The position numbers were made by a program, and so were the translations under genes. DNA of 64,000 nucleotides from a bacterium (lineage in GTDB: Bacteria > Planctomycetota > Planctomycetia > Planctomycetales > Planctomycetaceae), in contig WGMU01000017.1 of NCBI GenBank assembly GCA_016124895.1, forward strand, positions 1-64,000, read 5' to 3'. The notes under the pieces were generated by a model, which saw only the letters and a program-made list of their open reading frames with translations, had not been told where the DNA came from and made no database searches. Numbering within the stretch: the stretch's first letter is position 1; each line of letters begins with the position of its first letter. Below are positions 28,031 to 37,006 of this stretch, piece after piece.

Positions 28031-28909
28031 CTAGCCAGCCAGGCCGTCCCAGAGTTTTCGGTTCTCGCGCATCGCGGCGACAATATCGTCCGGGACTTTG
28101 CCTTCTTCGAGCAGTGTCCAGCCGGCAAAGTTCGCTCCCTTCAGCAGGCCGAAGAGTTGCTTCCACGGGTACGCTTCGTTTCGCAGATCGTGAATGTGGA
28201 CCGTACCGATCCGGTCAGCGACCAGTTTGAAGTTGTGGTCGAGGCCCTCGCCGTCGAGGTCGGTCGGGTTGCAGTTCCAGCAGACGACTGTGTTGGGATG
28301 ATCGGCGACGTCGAGGATCGAACGGATGTGCGGCAGCTCGGCCGTTCCGCGACCGTGAACTTCCAGGCGAATCTGCACACCGTAGCGGGCTCCGTATTCA
28401 GCGACTTCGTTGAGCGACCGACCGATCTGTTCCAGCGTCTTTTCCTGCGGCACACCTTTGGGAAAACCGTTGGGACGTACTTTGACGCCGGTCCCGCCGA
28501 TGTCGTGGCAAAGCTGCACGAACGCCTTCGTCTCTTCGATGTTCTTTTTCACGACGGCCGGATCATCCGAGTGGTATTCGCAGGCACTGCCCAGGCCGAC
28601 AAGTTCGACGTCGGAATCCGCGAACCGGGCGCGCACGTTCTGCCGCTGCTGTTTGTCGAGTGTGATCTCGACGCCGTGCTTGTGCGTGCTCCGCAGCTCA
28701 ACGCCGTTGAAACCCGTCGCTGAGCAATTGGCAATGATCGTCGCGATGTCCCAGTCTTTGCCCCAGTTGTAGGTGACAAGCCCGAGCGACATCCGGGCAG
28801 ACGACTCTTTTGCAGCCAGAGCACTCGTCGCCGTACCCGGCAGACCAAAGGGAGCGGTCGCAGCGACGGCAGCACAGCCAGCAAGAAACTCTCGACGGGA
28901 AACGGCCAT
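28031..28909 (-). CDS. Tat-exported sugar phosphate isomerase/epimerase-like protein
   Basis: A 292-residue protein. The start at 28909 has AGGAG eight bases upstream and gives a Tat signal peptide (MAVSRREFLAGCAAVAATAP, twin Arg, cut near ALA-AK). The rest is a xylose-isomerase-like TIM barrel: LGLVTYNWGKDWDI, TGFNGVELRSTHKHG, then RLEVHGRG and VCWNCNPTDLDG, and HIHDLRN, which give the usual E, D/N and H metal ligands. Such exported enzymes are frequent in planctomycetes. The substrate is unknown. It is divergent from the sigma factor gene, with 191 bases between the starts. Confidence 0.85.
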   Translation of the reverse strand: MAVSRREFLAGCAAVAATAPFGLPGTATSALAAKESSARMSLGLVTYNWGKDWDIATIIANCSATGFNGVELRSTHKHGVEITLDKQQRQNVRARFADSDVELVGLGSACEYHSDDPAVVKKNIEETKAFVQLCHDIGGTGVKVRPNGFPKGVPQEKTLEQIGRSLNEVAEYGARYGVQIRLEVHGRGTAELPHIRSILDVADHPNTVVCWNCNPTDLDGEGLDHNFKLVADRIGTVHIHDLRNEAYPWKQLFGLLKGANFAGWTLLEEGKVPDDIVAAMRENRKLWDGLAG

Positions 28910-29100
28910 TGGAGAACTCCTGACAACCAGTGTGGAAGAGCTTGGAGTCGCGATGATGATTGCTCGCTGGATTGTTCGCCAGGCAGCGGCAACGGACGCG
29001 TATGGCAACTCAGCATGGCACGTCGGCCTCGCTCGTGGCTATCATCGCGACCCGGAATTCAAACTGCCGCTCGAACTGTCTTCCCGCCCTGTCCTGCGAT

Positions 29101-29685
29101 ATGTCACTTTCCGACGACCAGATCATGCAGCGAGTTCTTGACGGACAGCCCGAGCTGTTTGAGGAGCTGGTCCGCCGTCACCGGCCGTCGCTGCTGCGGA
29201 CAGCGCAACACACGCTGCGGAATCACGCGCTGGCAGAAGAGGCGGTGCAGGAGACGTTTCTCGCCGCATACGCGAAGCGGACGACGTTCGATCCGCAGTT
29301 TCCCTTCCGCGGCTGGCTGTGGACGATTCTGCTCAACAACTGCCGGACCATTGGCCGCCGCGAACAACGGCGAACGGATCGCACACAGCTGCATTCTTTC
29401 GACGATGAGCAGCTCAAGTCACACGCCGACGATGAAGCCCTCGCCAGTGTGCTGACCGCCGAACGTGACGCCTTGCTGAGTCAACATCTCGACAGACTGC
29501 CGGACGTCCAGGCCGACGCGCTGCGGCTGCGGTTCTTCGGCGGGCTGACGTTCGAGGAAATCGCCGCCGCCATGAACTGCAGTCTGAACGGCGCAAAGCT
29601 GCGAGTGAAATCGGGGCTCGAACGCCTGGCCGCTTCCATCCGGCACGCTCACAGTGGACATCAGGATGCGGGGGACTTTCCGTGA
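29101..29685 (+). CDS. ECF-type RNA polymerase sigma factor
   Basis: A 194-residue sigma-70 family factor with the two ECF domains: region 2 (FEELVRRHRPSLLRTAQHTL, EEAVQETFLAAYAKR, FPFRGWLWTILLNNCR) and region 4 (LPDVQADALRLRFFGGLTFE, then EIAAAMNCSLNGAKLRVKSG). The linker between them is about 45 residues. It would direct RNA polymerase to a dedicated promoter set. The ATG at 29101 begins MSLSDDQIMQRV, the normal start of region 2; no clear ribosome binding site is seen. The next gene downstream encodes a zinc-finger anti-sigma-like membrane protein, so the pair is probably a regulatory unit. Confidence 0.92.
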   Translation: MSLSDDQIMQRVLDGQPELFEELVRRHRPSLLRTAQHTLRNHALAEEAVQETFLAAYAKRTTFDPQFPFRGWLWTILLNNCRTIGRREQRRTDRTQLHSFDDEQLKSHADDEALASVLTAERDALLSQHLDRLPDVQADALRLRFFGGLTFEEIAAAMNCSLNGAKLRVKSGLERLAASIRHAHSGHQDAGDFP

Positions 29686-29785
29686 AAACTCCCCTGCCCC
29701 GCCCGACGCTGCGTCGCCTGAGTACCGATACGCGGCAAACGATGCCTTATCCTGCACGACGTTTCCATTTCTGTGGAGACAACCC

Positions 29786-30487
29786 ATGAACTGTGACCTC
29801 GCCTTTGATTGCCTGACCGACGCGACGCGACGCGACGCGCCCGAACTCGCTGCACATCTCGCGACGTGCCCGCGCTGCCGCGACATGGCCGACGCACTCG
29901 AACCCGCGCTCGACCTGTTCGGCGAAACGATGTCGGCACTGTCAGCGTTTGATGAGCTTGCGTTACCGATCGCAGACGATACGGAACCGCTTCGGCGAAC
30001 ATCGTCAATCGTCGATCGTCGTATTGCTCCCACTGAACTTCCGAGCGACACGGCCTGGCCCGACGCTCCCTGGCACACGGAAGCGCGACGTCGCCTGCAG
30101 CGGCGTCTGGTCACCTGGCAGATCCTGGCGGGCGTCGCCGGACTGAGCTGCGTGCTCGGCGCGCTGACTTTCCTGCAACGCTCCGATCAGTCGCCGCTGC
30201 TTGCTCAGCAGCGCGATCAGAAATGTCAGCGGGCCGAGCTGACAACGGCTTCCGCATCAACTGTTGTAGCCGGCTGCGTCGCCTGCCATACGCTCGAAGA
30301 GACACTGCAGCTCATCGCCACGTCGCGCCGTCAGGATGCTCAGGAAACAGTCACACGCTGCGTCGCCTGCCATGTGACTGCGCCAAAGACCGAACAACCG
30401 CTCGGCGCTCCTCTGCACGCTTCCGCAGAGAGCGCGCTGCCGAATCGGGGATTGCTCGCCTGCGAGTTTCTGCGCGTCGGCGGGTAA
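29786..30487 (+). CDS. anti-sigma-like membrane protein with two extracytoplasmic CxxCH motifs
   Basis: A 233-residue protein. The N-terminal 40 residues carry the zinc anti-sigma motif H24-x3-C28-x2-C31 (HLATCPRC) with C9 upstream. A single membrane helix lies at about 109-129 (TWQILAGVAGLSCVLGALTF). The outer 100 residues contain two identical CVACH motifs at 164-168 and 192-196, the CxxCH consensus for covalent haem c. The expected role is to hold the ECF factor at the membrane and release it on a redox, haem or ligand signal; that is inference. The ATG at 29786 follows GGAG. The gene begins 100 bases after the sigma gene. An alternative is a zinc site or disulfide sensor instead of haem. 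Confidence 0.85.
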   Translation: MNCDLAFDCLTDATRRDAPELAAHLATCPRCRDMADALEPALDLFGETMSALSAFDELALPIADDTEPLRRTSSIVDRRIAPTELPSDTAWPDAPWHTEARRRLQRRLVTWQILAGVAGLSCVLGALTFLQRSDQSPLLAQQRDQKCQRAELTTASASTVVAGCVACHTLEETLQLIATSRRQDAQETVTRCVACHVTAPKTEQPLGAPLHASAESALPNRGLLACEFLRVGG

Positions 30488-30527
30488 GGCCAGAGCGCCG
30501 GACCCGCGTAGAACCTGGCGTCGTCGG

Positions 30528-31178
30528 CTACAGATGGGTCATTCGCGAGCCCAGCGGAAATTCGGCGAGCGTCGAGTAGACCGGGCCGCGGGGTGTCAGT
30601 TCGGACGCAATAAGTTCAATCCCGTCGACGCGGAACGATCCGAAGTCCTCATTGGCAAACCCGGACAGCAGCTCCGCAAGACGATCTGGCGGTCGGGCCT
30701 TCACACGAGCCAGTGTCACGTGCGGCTCGAACGGTCGCGTTTCGATTGGAAAGCCGGCGTCACTGAGCGCAAGTTCGAGTTCTTCAACGAGCGCAACGCA
30801 CGCTTCGACGTTGACCAGTCCGGCCCAGATCACCGACGGACGTCTCTCGTTTGGAAACACACCAAGCCCGTGCATCTGAAAAATAAACGGCGCGGCTTTC
30901 GCAGCAACAGGTGCGGTGACGTCACAGACGGACTGAATCTGATTGGCGTTCAGATCACCGAAGAACTTCAGGGTCAGGTGAACTCCATCCGTGGAGACAG
31001 CTCGAACAGCCGAGCCCAGCGACGCGAATTCGTCGAGCAGTCGCGTCAGAAGATCCCGGCGGAGGTGACCGGCCGCCGCGGCATCAGAGGTCGATCTGGC
31101 GGACGGCTGCAGCGGGACACGAATCGCCAGAAATGCCCGCACGGAGTCGGCATGTCTGGCAGGCGAACGGCGACGCAT
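30528..31178 (-). CDS. thpR: RNA 2',3'-cyclic phosphodiesterase
   Basis: A 216-residue 2H-phosphoesterase. The two catalytic motifs are HLTLKFFG (about residue 67) and HVTLARVK (about residue 153), the HxT pair of the ThpR/LigT family. The N-terminus has about 14 extra residues before RAFLAIRVPL, the usual start of the fold. It would hydrolyse 2',3'-cyclic phosphate ends of RNA; the native substrate is uncertain for this family. Its start is five bases after the tex stop on the same strand, so both are likely in one transcript. Confidence 0.9.
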   Translation of the reverse strand: MRRRSPARHADSVRAFLAIRVPLQPSARSTSDAAAAGHLRRDLLTRLLDEFASLGSAVRAVSTDGVHLTLKFFGDLNANQIQSVCDVTAPVAAKAAPFIFQMHGLGVFPNERRPSVIWAGLVNVEACVALVEELELALSDAGFPIETRPFEPHVTLARVKARPPDRLAELLSGFANEDFGSFRVDGIELIASELTPRGPVYSTLAEFPLGSRMTHL

Positions 31179-31183
31179 CGCGG

Positions 31184-33385
31184 TTACTCTCCGCAGGCTT
31201 CGGCACCGAGCATGGTCAGAGAAACGCGACGGCGCTCAAGATCGACCGACTGAACCCAGACTGAAACGATATCGCCGACACTGACGACTTCGTGCGGCGA
31301 CCGGATGAAGCGGCTCGCCATCTGGCTGATATGGACCAGTCCGCTGTCTTTGAGGCCGATGTCGACGAACGCGCCAAAGTCGACAACGTTGAGAATCGTT
31401 CCGGTCAGCTCCATGCCCGGCTGCAGATCTTCAAGCTTGAGAATGCCCTTGCGGAAGACCGGCTTCGGCAGATCTGTTCGCGGATCACGGCCGGGCCGGG
31501 CCAGCGCATCAAGAATGTCAGAGAGCGTCGGCAGGCCAATATTCAGCTCCTTCGCCAGCGACTTCCGATTGAGCTTCTCGATCTGTTCGCGTAAGCCACT
31601 GCGCTGTTCCGCAGGTGCGGTCAGGATCTCGTCACTGACCTGCAGCCGCTGCAGCAACTGCCGCGCGGCCCCGTAACTCTCCGGGTGAATGCCCGTCGTG
31701 TCGAGTGGCTCGTCGCCGCCACTGATTTTCAGGAAACCGGCCGCCTGCGTGAACGTCGCCTCGCCAATGCCAGGAACATCACGGAGCTGCGTCCGGCAGG
31801 AGAACTGCCCGTTCTGCTCGCGCCATTCAACAACGCGGCGTGCGATCAACTGATTCAAACCCGAGACGTACCGCAGCAGTGACACACTGGCGGTATTGAG
31901 ATCGACGCCGACAAAATTGACGCAGGACTCGACAACACCATCAAGCGATTCTTTCAGCAGACGCGGCGTCACGTCGTGCTGGTACATGCCGACGCCCAGA
32001 TGCTGCGGATCGATCTTCACCAGTTCGCTGAGCGGATCCTGCAGACGGCGACCGATCGAAATCGTTCCGCGGACCGTTGCGTCAAGATCGGGAAACTCGT
32101 CACGGCCGACGCTGCTCGCTGAGTAGATGCTCGCGCCGGCCTCATTGACGATCAGATACCGAATGTCGGGGCAGTGTTCTGAGATGACTTCGCTGACCAG
32201 TTCCTCGGTCTCGCGACAGGCGGTGCCGTTGCCAATGGCGATCAGGTCGCAGTGATACTCGGCAATGAGGGCGGCGAGCTTCCGTACGTTGCTCGACTTC
32301 TTGTCCGCTGAACCGGTCACAAAGACAACGTCCGAATGCCGGCACTGGCCGCATTCGTCGAGCACGGCGACTTTGCAGCCGGTTCGGAACCCTGGGTCGA
32401 TCGCCAGCACTCGCTTCCCGCGCAACGGCGGTTGCAGCAGCAGGCCGCGCAGGTTTCTGGCGAAGACCGTCACCGCGTGCTTCTCTGCCTGCTCGGTCAG
32501 CTCGCGTCTCACTTCGCGATCCATCGCCGGATGAATCAGCCGGTCAAGCGCGTCGCGCAGACTCGCTTCCAGAAATGCCACTCGCGGATGCGTCTCCAGT
32601 TCAAGCAGGCCGCTGGTCTGTTTGAATGCGACGTTTTCATCCCACTCGTAACGAACACGCAGCGCCTTCAGCTTTTCGCCGCGATTGAGCGCCAGCGTGC
32701 GGTGCGGCGGAACCTTCCACACAGGCTCACAGTAGTCCGCGTAATTCTGGAACTCGCGAGATGTCTCGCCGGATGACCGGGCGAGCGACGCCGCCAATTG
32801 ACCGGTCCGCCACGCGATCCTGCGGGCGGCTTCGCGAACCGGAACGCTCTCACTGATCCGTTCCGCAATGATGTCGCTGGCTCCCGCGAGCGCGTCCGCG
32901 GCAGATTCGACACCGAGTTCGGCATTGACGAATCCCGCAGCCGCAGCGTCTGCCGACAGTTCCGGCTGATCGCGGCTCCACAGCAGATCGGCCAGTGGTT
33001 CGAGTCCCTTCTGACGGGCGGCTTCAGCACGCGACTTCCGTTTCGGACGATAGGGCAGGTAAAGGTCTTCAAGCCGCTTCAGCGTCGTCGCGGCTTCAAT
33101 CTCCGTCCGCAGTTCCGGCGTGAGTTTTCCCTGGCCATCGATCAACCGCAGAATCGCAGTCGCTCGATCCGAAAGCTGACGGAGCGCCTGCAGTCGATCC
33201 TGAATCGCGCGAATCTGCTCCTCGTCCAGATTGCCGGTCTGCTCTTTGCGATACCGCGTGATGAACGGAACCGTGTTGTCGTCGTCAAGCAGTCGAATGA
33301 CGCTCTCAACCTGCTCGGTACGGAACGAGAGTTCTTCCGCGATCCGGTCAGCGTGAGCAGACGATGTAAGAACGGCTGATTCCAT
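31184..33385 (-). CDS. tex: Tex-family RNA-binding protein
   Basis: A 733-residue protein close to the usual Tex length. The N-terminal helical domain includes FITRYRKEQTGNLDEEQIRA and LEDLYLPYRPKRKSRAEAAR; the YqgF-like nuclease fold has LAIDPGFRTGCKVAVLDECG; then VGRDEFPDLDATVRGTISIG and a helix-hairpin-helix region (LRDVPGIGEATFTQAAGFL); the last 80 residues are an S1 domain (GTILNVVDFGAFVDIGLKDS). Tex-like proteins bind RNA and affect transcription; the exact role is unsettled. The ATG at 33385 was chosen over a longer start because it gives MESAVLTSSAHADRIAEELS, close to known N-termini. Confidence 0.95.
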   Translation of the reverse strand: MESAVLTSSAHADRIAEELSFRTEQVESVIRLLDDDNTVPFITRYRKEQTGNLDEEQIRAIQDRLQALRQLSDRATAILRLIDGQGKLTPELRTEIEAATTLKRLEDLYLPYRPKRKSRAEAARQKGLEPLADLLWSRDQPELSADAAAAGFVNAELGVESAADALAGASDIIAERISESVPVREAARRIAWRTGQLAASLARSSGETSREFQNYADYCEPVWKVPPHRTLALNRGEKLKALRVRYEWDENVAFKQTSGLLELETHPRVAFLEASLRDALDRLIHPAMDREVRRELTEQAEKHAVTVFARNLRGLLLQPPLRGKRVLAIDPGFRTGCKVAVLDECGQCRHSDVVFVTGSADKKSSNVRKLAALIAEYHCDLIAIGNGTACRETEELVSEVISEHCPDIRYLIVNEAGASIYSASSVGRDEFPDLDATVRGTISIGRRLQDPLSELVKIDPQHLGVGMYQHDVTPRLLKESLDGVVESCVNFVGVDLNTASVSLLRYVSGLNQLIARRVVEWREQNGQFSCRTQLRDVPGIGEATFTQAAGFLKISGGDEPLDTTGIHPESYGAARQLLQRLQVSDEILTAPAEQRSGLREQIEKLNRKSLAKELNIGLPTLSDILDALARPGRDPRTDLPKPVFRKGILKLEDLQPGMELTGTILNVVDFGAFVDIGLKDSGLVHISQMASRFIRSPHEVVSVGDIVSVWVQSVDLERRRVSLTMLGAEACGE

Positions 33386-33781
33386 AAAGTGACGTGCCCG
33401 CGTCCTGCGAACTTGAAAGGCCGCACGGCCGATCAACGGATCAAATTGTTCTGCCGTCGGTGCCCGCCATTGATAAACGACAGAAACGATCGCATCGACG
33501 AGTTGAAGTGCGCGGAACATCGTAACGACTGTTTGCGCCAGAAGAACGCTACGCAACAGATTTCGGACCGAGCTGACCCGATGCCGTGAGCAGAAGAAAG
33601 CCGCGACTGTGTCCGGCCGACGTGGTCAGCCGCGGTCCACCAGCGCAGGGCAATTCCCCGCAGCGGCACCGCAACCCGCATAATCGTTCAAGCCCGAACA
33701 ACCCCTGCGTCGAAAATAACCCGAAGAGTCGCGAAGCGCTGATGCGCCGATCGGCCGTACTCAGGGGGGACCGTTGACGTG
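33386..33781. other. divergent intergenic region between tex and the TolC-like gene
   Basis: These 396 bases contain no convincing gene and no strong hairpin. They must hold the promoters of the tex-thpR transcript (minus) and the TolC-like gene (plus). A run of six G lies ten bases upstream of the plus-strand ATG at 33782 and may be its ribosome binding site. Confidence 0.5.
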
Positions 33782-36700
33782 ATGCAGAGATCGCACAGAC
33801 GCAGACTGCGCGGCCTGCTGGCACTGCTGGCGTTCACAGCAGCAACCGGCTGCCAGCGCGAATGGTACCGGCAACAGGCCGACGATGAAGTTGCATGCCT
33901 GATCAATGAAAAGTCCTACGGTAAGTGGGATATCGGCTACGCAGGCGTCGATCCCGACCCGCACAGCCGCTACTTCGATCCCTACGATCCCGTGCGCCCG
34001 CCACGGCCGGAAGACGATCCGTACTCGCACCAGTTCATGGAATCCGTCGATGGGATGTCGGCGTGGGCACATTGGGACGACTTCGGCGTCAGACCCGAAC
34101 TTCAGAACCCGGACTGGCGGATTCAACTGGCGAAGTACGTCCCTGTCGAAGACGACGGCACGATCCAACTCTCGCTGAAGGACGCGGTACGACTGGCGAT
34201 TATGCACTCGCCCGATTACCGCCAGCAGATCGAAGAGGTCTATCTGTCGGCGATCGATGTCAGCACGGAACGGTTCCGGTTTGTTACACAGTTTTACGGC
34301 GGTGTGACACCCGGTTTCGACCTGAACGGCACACACTACAAGACGACGCCTGGATCAGGCTCGATAAAATCAGGTGCAGACACCGCAAATCTGAGCATCA
34401 CGTCAAAGGGAACGGGACCGAGTGGGATGAATCGGGTACTTACCCGGCAATTCGCGGCAGGCGGACAGCTAGCCATTGATGCGATCAATACGCTGACCTT
34501 CGGCTATGCTGGTGGCGACACGTATGCCGGTGTATCCAGCCTCGGGTTTACGTTCATGCAGCCCCTGCTCCGCGCTGGCGGTCGGCAGATCGCGCTCGAA
34601 CAACTGACGATCGCCGAGCGGGCGCTGCTGGCCAACCTGCGGGCGATGCAGCAATACCGTCAAGGGTTCTACACGAATATCGCCATTGGGGATGACGGCA
34701 ACATCCCGACGCCGAATCGACGCGGCGGTTTCCAGGGAAGCTCTGGACTGTCTGGCTTCAGCGGTCTCGGGGCTGGCGGTTTCGGTGGGGTTGGTGCAGC
34801 CACCGGGTTTGGTGGCGGATTTGGCGGCGGTGGCAACGGTGCTGGAGGCGGCGCCGCATCTGGCACTGGCTTCGCCGGCGGCGGAGCAGGAACCGTCGGT
34901 GGCTTTGTCGGTCTGTTACAGAACCGACAGCAAATTCGGAATACGGAAGCCAGCCTGCGATCTCAGCAGCAGACGGTCGAACTGCTGGAAGCATTCCTTG
35001 ATGCAGGGCAGATTGAAATCGCTCAGGTCGACCAGTTCCGACAGAACATCGAAACCGAGAAGGCCAACCTGCTTCAGGCACAGGCGGGTTTCAACACGTC
35101 CGTTCAGAACTTCACGCGAGGCACACTTGGCCTGCCGCCCGATCTGAAGGTCGCTCTGGATGAATCAATGATCGAGCAGTTTCGCTTTCAGAGTGAAAGC
35201 GTCATCCAGCTTCAAAACGCTCGTCTTGCGATTGTCAACGACTTCGGGAACCTGCCGCAAGACCCCAGCACAGAACAGCTTTCTACGATCCTGACACGGC
35301 TGGCGACATTGTCCGTCCAGATCGCAGAGCAGCTCACGAGCGTCCGCACTCAGGACGTTGACGGGCTGGAGCACGTCCGTGAACAACGGTTCGAAGCAAT
35401 GAGTCCAGCCGAGCAGCAGAGTTTCGACGCGGACCGGGAGAGACTCCGGACGACCCTCGACCGCGTGGAAAAAACACACGATCTCGTCGCGGGAACAATC
35501 GTCGAACTTCAGAACAGTCTGTCCGAGGAAACTCGAAAGGCCGTGACCAGGGAAATCATCGCCATCAATGTCCAGTTGGCGGACCTGATCAGCGAACTGA
35601 CGCTGGTACAGACACGTGCCCGGACAGAAGCAATCACGCTGGACCATATCACGCTGGAACCGGAACAGGCGCTAACGATCGCCAGTGCCAATCGACTCGA
35701 CTGGATGAACAACCGCGCGGCGCTCGTCGATGCCTGGCGGCTGATTGAATTCAACGGGAACAGGCTACAGTCAGGACTGGATGTTTCGATCAAGGGAGAT
35801 ATGGGCAACATTAACGACAACAATATCGCGGGGCTCCGGGCCGAGAACGGATCACTCTCTGCCAGTGTCGCCTTTGACGCACCGTTCACTCGACGCGTCG
35901 AACGGAATAACTACCGGTCACAGCTCATCACCTATCAGCGACAGCGTCGTGCCATGATCCGGTACGTCGACGGCGTGAACCTCAGACTCAGGTCGTCGCT
36001 CCGAAATCTCAACCAGTTGGCCGTCAACCTCGAAATCCAGCGCCGCGCGGTCGTCATTGCCATCCGCCGCGTTGATCAGACGCGCGAGGACCTCAACAAA
36101 CCAACGCCTCCCGCGCAGGCCGGTGCGGCTCCAGCCCAGTTGGGCCCGAACGCGGCGACACGTCTGCTGACCGCACTGTCTGACCTGCGGAACACGCAGA
36201 ACAACTTCATGAGCGTCTGGTTGAACTACTACGCCGGCCGGATGGCTCTGATGCGCGACCTGGGCATCATGCGGCTGGACGAAAACGGGATGTGGATTGA
36301 CGAGTCAATCGAGGAAGCACTGTCGGCGGCCAGCGGAGAACTGGAACTTCCGCCAGAGATTCCGAGCGAATGGCTGGATACTCTCGAACGGGACGACGTT
36401 GCCCCCGGCCCACCTCAAACGTTGCCCACAGATCAGAATGCGCTGCCCGCGGTCCCGCAGCCTCCTCAGGCCGCGCCGCTGCTTCCACCTCCGCCACCGG
36501 CCGCTGCTGGAACCCCGACGAAACCGCGGACACACCTGTTCGGCCTGTCGAAACCCGCACGCACTCAGGCACAACTGGCGTCGATCGACCTGCCTGAACC
36601 GCTGGGAGCAGACGCGGTCTCTGATCCGCCCAACGCTCCCGCACAGCAAGAACTCGCTTCGCTGGTGGCAAGTCAGCAGCCAGAGACTCCCAAAGTTCCC

Positions 36701-36889
36701 GGTCTGGCGGCAGCTTCCCGAACTCCGCACGGCATCAACCGGCATGGTCCCGCAGCCACACCGGGCCAGGAGTCAGAAGTCGCCCCTGACGTCACTGACG
36801 TGTCGCGACCGGGACCGCGACGGCTGCCTCACGTAACAACCGTGCCCAAAGCCGCTCCTGTCTGGCGGGCGTCGCCGGTCACGCAGTGA
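33782..36889 (+). CDS. large TolC-like outer membrane protein with Gly-rich insertion and Pro-rich tail
   Basis: A 1035-residue protein of the outer membrane efflux (OEP) family, about twice the normal length. It starts with an RR/hydrophobic signal ending in ATGC, a lipoprotein-like cleavage site at about Cys24. The first OEP half runs to about residue 300 (LSLKDAVRLAIMHSPDYRQQ; LAGGRQIALEQL-like AGGRQIALEQLTIAERALLA), then a glycine-rich stretch at about 315-380, then the second half (LEPEQALTIASANRLDWMNN; FDAPFTRRVERNNYRSQLIT). The last 170 residues are rich in Pro and Ala. No partner adaptor or pump gene lies next to it. It may form an export channel; the substrate is unknown. An in-frame GTG at 33779 directly precedes the ATG. 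Confidence 0.85.
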   Translation: MQRSHRRRLRGLLALLAFTAATGCQREWYRQQADDEVACLINEKSYGKWDIGYAGVDPDPHSRYFDPYDPVRPPRPEDDPYSHQFMESVDGMSAWAHWDDFGVRPELQNPDWRIQLAKYVPVEDDGTIQLSLKDAVRLAIMHSPDYRQQIEEVYLSAIDVSTERFRFVTQFYGGVTPGFDLNGTHYKTTPGSGSIKSGADTANLSITSKGTGPSGMNRVLTRQFAAGGQLAIDAINTLTFGYAGGDTYAGVSSLGFTFMQPLLRAGGRQIALEQLTIAERALLANLRAMQQYRQGFYTNIAIGDDGNIPTPNRRGGFQGSSGLSGFSGLGAGGFGGVGAATGFGGGFGGGGNGAGGGAASGTGFAGGGAGTVGGFVGLLQNRQQIRNTEASLRSQQQTVELLEAFLDAGQIEIAQVDQFRQNIETEKANLLQAQAGFNTSVQNFTRGTLGLPPDLKVALDESMIEQFRFQSESVIQLQNARLAIVNDFGNLPQDPSTEQLSTILTRLATLSVQIAEQLTSVRTQDVDGLEHVREQRFEAMSPAEQQSFDADRERLRTTLDRVEKTHDLVAGTIVELQNSLSEETRKAVTREIIAINVQLADLISELTLVQTRARTEAITLDHITLEPEQALTIASANRLDWMNNRAALVDAWRLIEFNGNRLQSGLDVSIKGDMGNINDNNIAGLRAENGSLSASVAFDAPFTRRVERNNYRSQLITYQRQRRAMIRYVDGVNLRLRSSLRNLNQLAVNLEIQRRAVVIAIRRVDQTREDLNKPTPPAQAGAAPAQLGPNAATRLLTALSDLRNTQNNFMSVWLNYYAGRMALMRDLGIMRLDENGMWIDESIEEALSAASGELELPPEIPSEWLDTLERDDVAPGPPQTLPTDQNALPAVPQPPQAAPLLPPPPPAAAGTPTKPRTHLFGLSKPARTQAQLASIDLPEPLGADAVSDPPNAPAQQELASLVASQQPETPKVPGLAAASRTPHGINRHGPAATPGQESEVAPDVTDVSRPGPRRLPHVTTVPKAAPVWRASPVTQ

Positions 36890-37006
36890 CGGATGACTCG
36901 CTGACCGCAGCAGCGTGAAATGTCGGCGAGTTCAGTCGCGAAGTGGCCCTGCTGGTAACCGGCCCGTTGGACCAGCACTCTGATTCGACCAGAAGCAGGA
37001 CGCTGC

